Positions 22,728-25,237 of a stretch of 25,237 nt of DNA are shown one piece after another. The position numbers were made by a program, and so were the translations under genes. Under the pieces are notes generated by a model that had not been told where the DNA came from, did no database searches, and saw only the letters and a program-made list of their open reading frames with translations. This DNA comes from DAOUCV01 sp034432095. GTDB taxonomy: Bacteria; Chloroflexota; Dehalococcoidia; Dehalococcoidales; UBA2162. The DNA lies in assembly GCA_034432095.1 (NCBI GenBank), contig DAOUCV010000099.1:1-25237 (forward strand), written 5' to 3'. Each line of letters opens with the position of its first letter. Position 1 is the first letter of the stretch.

Positions 22728-22786
22728 AACTCATCTTATTATACAGATTCTTTAAAGTGAATGTCTAGTCCGGCCTTGATGCTCAG

Positions 22787-22874
22787 TGGTGGAAGGGGCA
22801 GGATTCGAACCTGCGAAGCCCGTCAGGGCGGCAATTTTACAGACTGCTCCGATTAACCACTCCGGCACCCCTCC
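22787..22874 (-). tRNA. tRNA-Tyr(GTA)
   Basis: A class II tRNA on the - strand: acceptor GGAGGGG/CCCTTCC, a D-arm with GGAGTGGTTAATC, anticodon loop CTGTAAA (anticodon GTA), a long variable arm (GCCCTGACGGGC) and T-loop GTTCGAATC. CCA is encoded (22789-22787), unlike in the two neighbouring Thr tRNAs. Confidence 0.95.
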
Positions 22875-22903
22875 ACGGCTACCCACTGATAGCCACAAGC
22901 CCC

Positions 22904-22976
22904 AGCCCGAGAGGGGAGTCGAACCCGCTAACCTACCGATTACAAGTCGGTTGCGCTACCATTGCGCTACTCGGGC
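22904..22976 (-). tRNA. tRNA-Thr(TGT)
   Basis: A cloverleaf on the - strand: acceptor GCCCGAG/CTCGGGC, D-arm TAGCGCAATGGTAGCGCA, anticodon arm ACCGA-CTTGTAA-TCGGT with anticodon TGT, and T-arm CGGGTTCGACTCCCC. No CCA is encoded. It is the first gene of the leftward tRNA-tuf operon, 38 bp after the predicted transcription start. Confidence 0.95.
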
Positions 22977-23020
22977 ACTTTTTACAATTTCTACTGCCGA
23001 GTATTATGAGATAACTTAGT

Positions 23021-23050
23021 ATTATAGAAGCCAAAGCGCTAAAAAGTCAA
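23021..23050 (-). promoter_or_regulatory. Promoter of the tRNA-tuf-ribosomal operon
   Basis: On the - strand TTGACT (23050-23045), an 18-bp spacer and a perfect TATAAT (23026-23021). The start would be near 23014. Its -35 is 10 bp from the -35 of the 16S promoter on the other strand. Confidence 0.8.
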
Positions 23051-23060
23051 GCCTGTGCTA

Positions 23061-23090
23061 TTGACATTCTTACCAAGAATATGCTATCTT
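23061..23090 (+). promoter_or_regulatory. Promoter of the 16S rRNA gene
   Basis: TTGACA (23061-23066), an 18-bp spacer and TATCTT (23085-23090). The spacer and edge hold the inverted repeat ATTCTT-ACC-AAGAAT (23066-23080). A boxA-like AGCACCTTAACA (23105-23116, 9 of 12 to TGCTCTTTAACA) follows in the leader and overlaps the start of the processing stem. Confidence 0.7.
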
Positions 23091-23107
23091 AATATTCAGT
23101 ATTAAGC

Positions 23108-23135
23108 ACCTTAACAACTGAATAGCGAGAGGAAG
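23108..23135 (+). repeat. Left arm of the pre-16S processing stem
   Basis: These 28 bases are the perfect reverse complement of 24737-24764, so the precursor closes into an uninterrupted 28-bp stem around the 16S rRNA, the usual substrate of RNase III. The arm lies between the promoter and the mature 5' end. Confidence 0.9.
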
Positions 23136-23156
23136 GTTCAAAAGCAACTTCAATAT

Positions 23157-24669
<1,513 letters not shown>

Positions 24670-24736
24670 CTAGGGAGATAAAGGTGTGTAATCCTTCTCC
24701 TAGGTCGATCATCGATTGACTGAATCGATGTTAACT

Positions 24737-24764
24737 CTTCCTCTCGCTATTCAGTTGTTAAGGT
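24737..24764 (+). repeat. Right arm of the pre-16S processing stem
   Basis: A perfect 28-nt complement of 23108-23135, starting 67 nt after the mature 3' end of 16S. Five T follow the arm. Confidence 0.9.
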
Positions 24765-24777
24765 TTTTCTTTATTGA

Positions 24778-24910
24778 CCTCACCCCCTTTAAGCACTCAG
24801 AAAAATCAAAGATTTTTCTGGGAACCGCTTTATCCCCCTCTCCTCGAAAAGGAGAGGGGGAATGAGTTTTTAAGAGGGACGATCCCTCTCCGGTGCCCTA
24901 CAGGATGGGG
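24778..24910. repeat. Dispersed hairpin-rich repeat, copy B, with inner insertion
   Basis: It shares with copy A (9978-10088) the order CCCCTTT, TTTATCCCC, GC-rich hairpin (24834-24844/24850-24860), GTTTTTAAGAGGGAC, hairpin AGAGGGA/TCCCTCT (24873-24879/24883-24889) and CCCTA. Relative to copy A it holds about 38 extra bases (24791-24828) containing a 10-bp hairpin CAGAAAAATC/GATTTTTCTG with a 3-nt loop. It fills the gap between the 16S stem and the tRNA-Ile promoter. Confidence 0.75.
24834..24871 (+). terminator. Possible terminator of the 16S transcript
   Basis: CCCCCTCTCCT (24834-24844) pairs with AGGAGAGGGGG (24850-24860) around a 5-nt loop, with five T at 24867-24871, six bases after the stem. 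The T-run is further away than usual. It lies inside repeat copy B and between the 16S stem and a promoter for the next tRNA. Confidence 0.45.
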
Positions 24911-24931
24911 ATGAGTAAAAATAAGATTGGC

Positions 24932-24960
24932 TTGATTTTTGGTGGGTTTTCCTTTAGAAT
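24932..24960 (+). promoter_or_regulatory. Promoter of tRNA-Ile
   Basis: TTGATT (24932-24937), a 17-bp spacer and TAGAAT (24955-24960), with transcription expected near 24967, ten bases before the tRNA. It shows that the tRNA need not depend on the 16S transcript. Confidence 0.65.
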
Positions 24961-24976
24961 AAGACCTGATTTACTT

Positions 24977-25053
24977 GGGCCATTAGCTCAGTTGGTTAGA
25001 GCACAGTCCTGATAAGACTGGGGTCTCTGGTTCGAATCCAGAATGGCCCACCA
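24977..25053 (+). tRNA. tRNA-Ile(GAT)
   Basis: A cloverleaf with acceptor GGGCCAT/ATGGCCC, D-arm AGCTCAGTTGGTTAGAGC, anticodon arm CAGTC-CTGATAA-GACTG (anticodon GAT) and T-arm CTGGTTCGAATCCAG. The discriminator is A and CCA is encoded at 25051-25053. The convergent recombinase frame runs into it from the 3' side. Confidence 0.95.
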
Positions 25054-25237
25054 TTCGTAACAGTTCCCGAACCAGTGGTATTCCGGGCAATTAGGGCAAA
25101 GGGCGCGTTGAGTTCAGCCCCGGTTATCTTGCCTTCCTTCACGTAGACCCGCTTGAGCACGGTCTCGCAAAGGAGCCGCTTCTCATCGTAGTTGCCATTC
25201 TCGAAGAGGAAGTCTAACTGGGTGGCGAGCTCCAGGG
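24996..25237 (-). CDS. C-terminal end of a probable site-specific recombinase (partial)
   Basis: An open frame enters from the right edge and ends at a TAA (24998-24996) inside tRNA-Ile, giving 79 residues. The first 60 or so (LELATQLDFLFENGNYDEKR, LLCETVLKRVYVKEGKITGA, ELNAPFALIARNTTGSGTVT) resemble the C-terminal end of large serine recombinases, where a helical stretch with EKR.LL.ET precedes beta strands with a KxGKI turn. The last 18 (GGPFWIRTRDPSLIRTVL) are simply the antisense of the tRNA. Such convergent tRNA/recombinase overlap is typical of an element integrated at a tRNA 3' end. The start and catalytic domain lie outside the window, so the family call is tentative. Confidence 0.5.
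   Translation of the reverse strand, partial: LELATQLDFLFENGNYDEKRLLCETVLKRVYVKEGKITGAELNAPFALIARNTTGSGTVTNGGPFWIRTRDPSLIRTVL

Noticed and set aside
22786..23019. 77-residue + strand frame with GAGFEPAKPV
   Set aside because: It is the antisense translation of the tRNA-Tyr and tRNA-Thr genes, a well-known kind of false protein.

Overview
The window reads as a chromosomal segment from an uncultured anaerobic bacterium of the Chloroflexota, most likely Dehalococcoidia. The 5' part of the 16S rRNA has the Dehalococcoides-like stretch GGCGGCGTGCCTTATGCATG. The 16S gene has its own processing stalk and no 23S follows within the window. The protein set is of the kind found in Dehalococcoidia: an Fe-S type PurF, a lone ADP-forming acyl-CoA synthetase alpha part, and thiolase/DUF35 pairs. 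This placement is from memory of those lineages, not from a search.

Layout. (1) 1-190: a three-copy 22-bp tandem repeat and a strong promoter, with what may be the start of a leftward gene at the very edge. (2) 195-7665, mostly + strand: GYD-domain protein, RdgB, DnaN, a Cys-rich ferredoxin-like protein, then hypA (-) divergent from tlyA, then purF with a perfect promoter and an acyl-CoA synthetase subunit. (3) 7666-9972, - strand: PAC2-family protein, HEAT-repeat protein and a GNAT acetyltransferase, probably one operon. (4) 9978-10088: a dispersed hairpin-rich repeat (copy A). (5) 10109-12787, - strand: the TldD/TldE protease pair with its own promoter. (6) 12939-16194, - strand: a short membrane protein, enoyl-CoA hydratase, 3-hydroxyacyl-CoA dehydrogenase and thiolase, a beta-oxidation or butyrate-type module with promoter and terminator. 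(7) 16262-22976, - strand: a translation operon in the order tRNA-Thr(TGT), tRNA-Tyr, tRNA-Thr(GGT), tuf, rpmG, secE, nusG, rplK, rplA, [SCP2-type thiolase, DUF35 protein], L10 leader, rplJ, rplL. (8) 23061-24764, + strand: 16S rRNA with promoter and a 28-bp processing stem. (9) 24778-25237: repeat copy B, a tRNA-Ile with its own promoter, and the C-terminal end of a probable site-specific recombinase running antisense into the tRNA.

How it fits together. The tuf/tRNA operon and the 16S gene fire divergently from back-to-back promoters, so much of the translation machinery is driven from one 70-bp region. The tRNA-tuf order matches the E. coli thrU-tyrU-glyT-thrT-tufB operon with glyT missing. 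Downstream of rplL the usual rpoBC pair is absent. A thiolase/DUF35 pair sits between rplA and the L10 attenuator. The right end looks like an element integrated in tRNA-Ile.

No CRISPR array and no complete insertion sequence were seen. The most notable points are the thiolase/DUF35 pair inside the ribosomal operon, the L7/L12 N-terminal extension, a four-cysteine insert in EF-Tu, the copy of a tRNA anticodon arm inside the 16S promoter, the paired dispersed repeats, and the tRNA/recombinase overlap.
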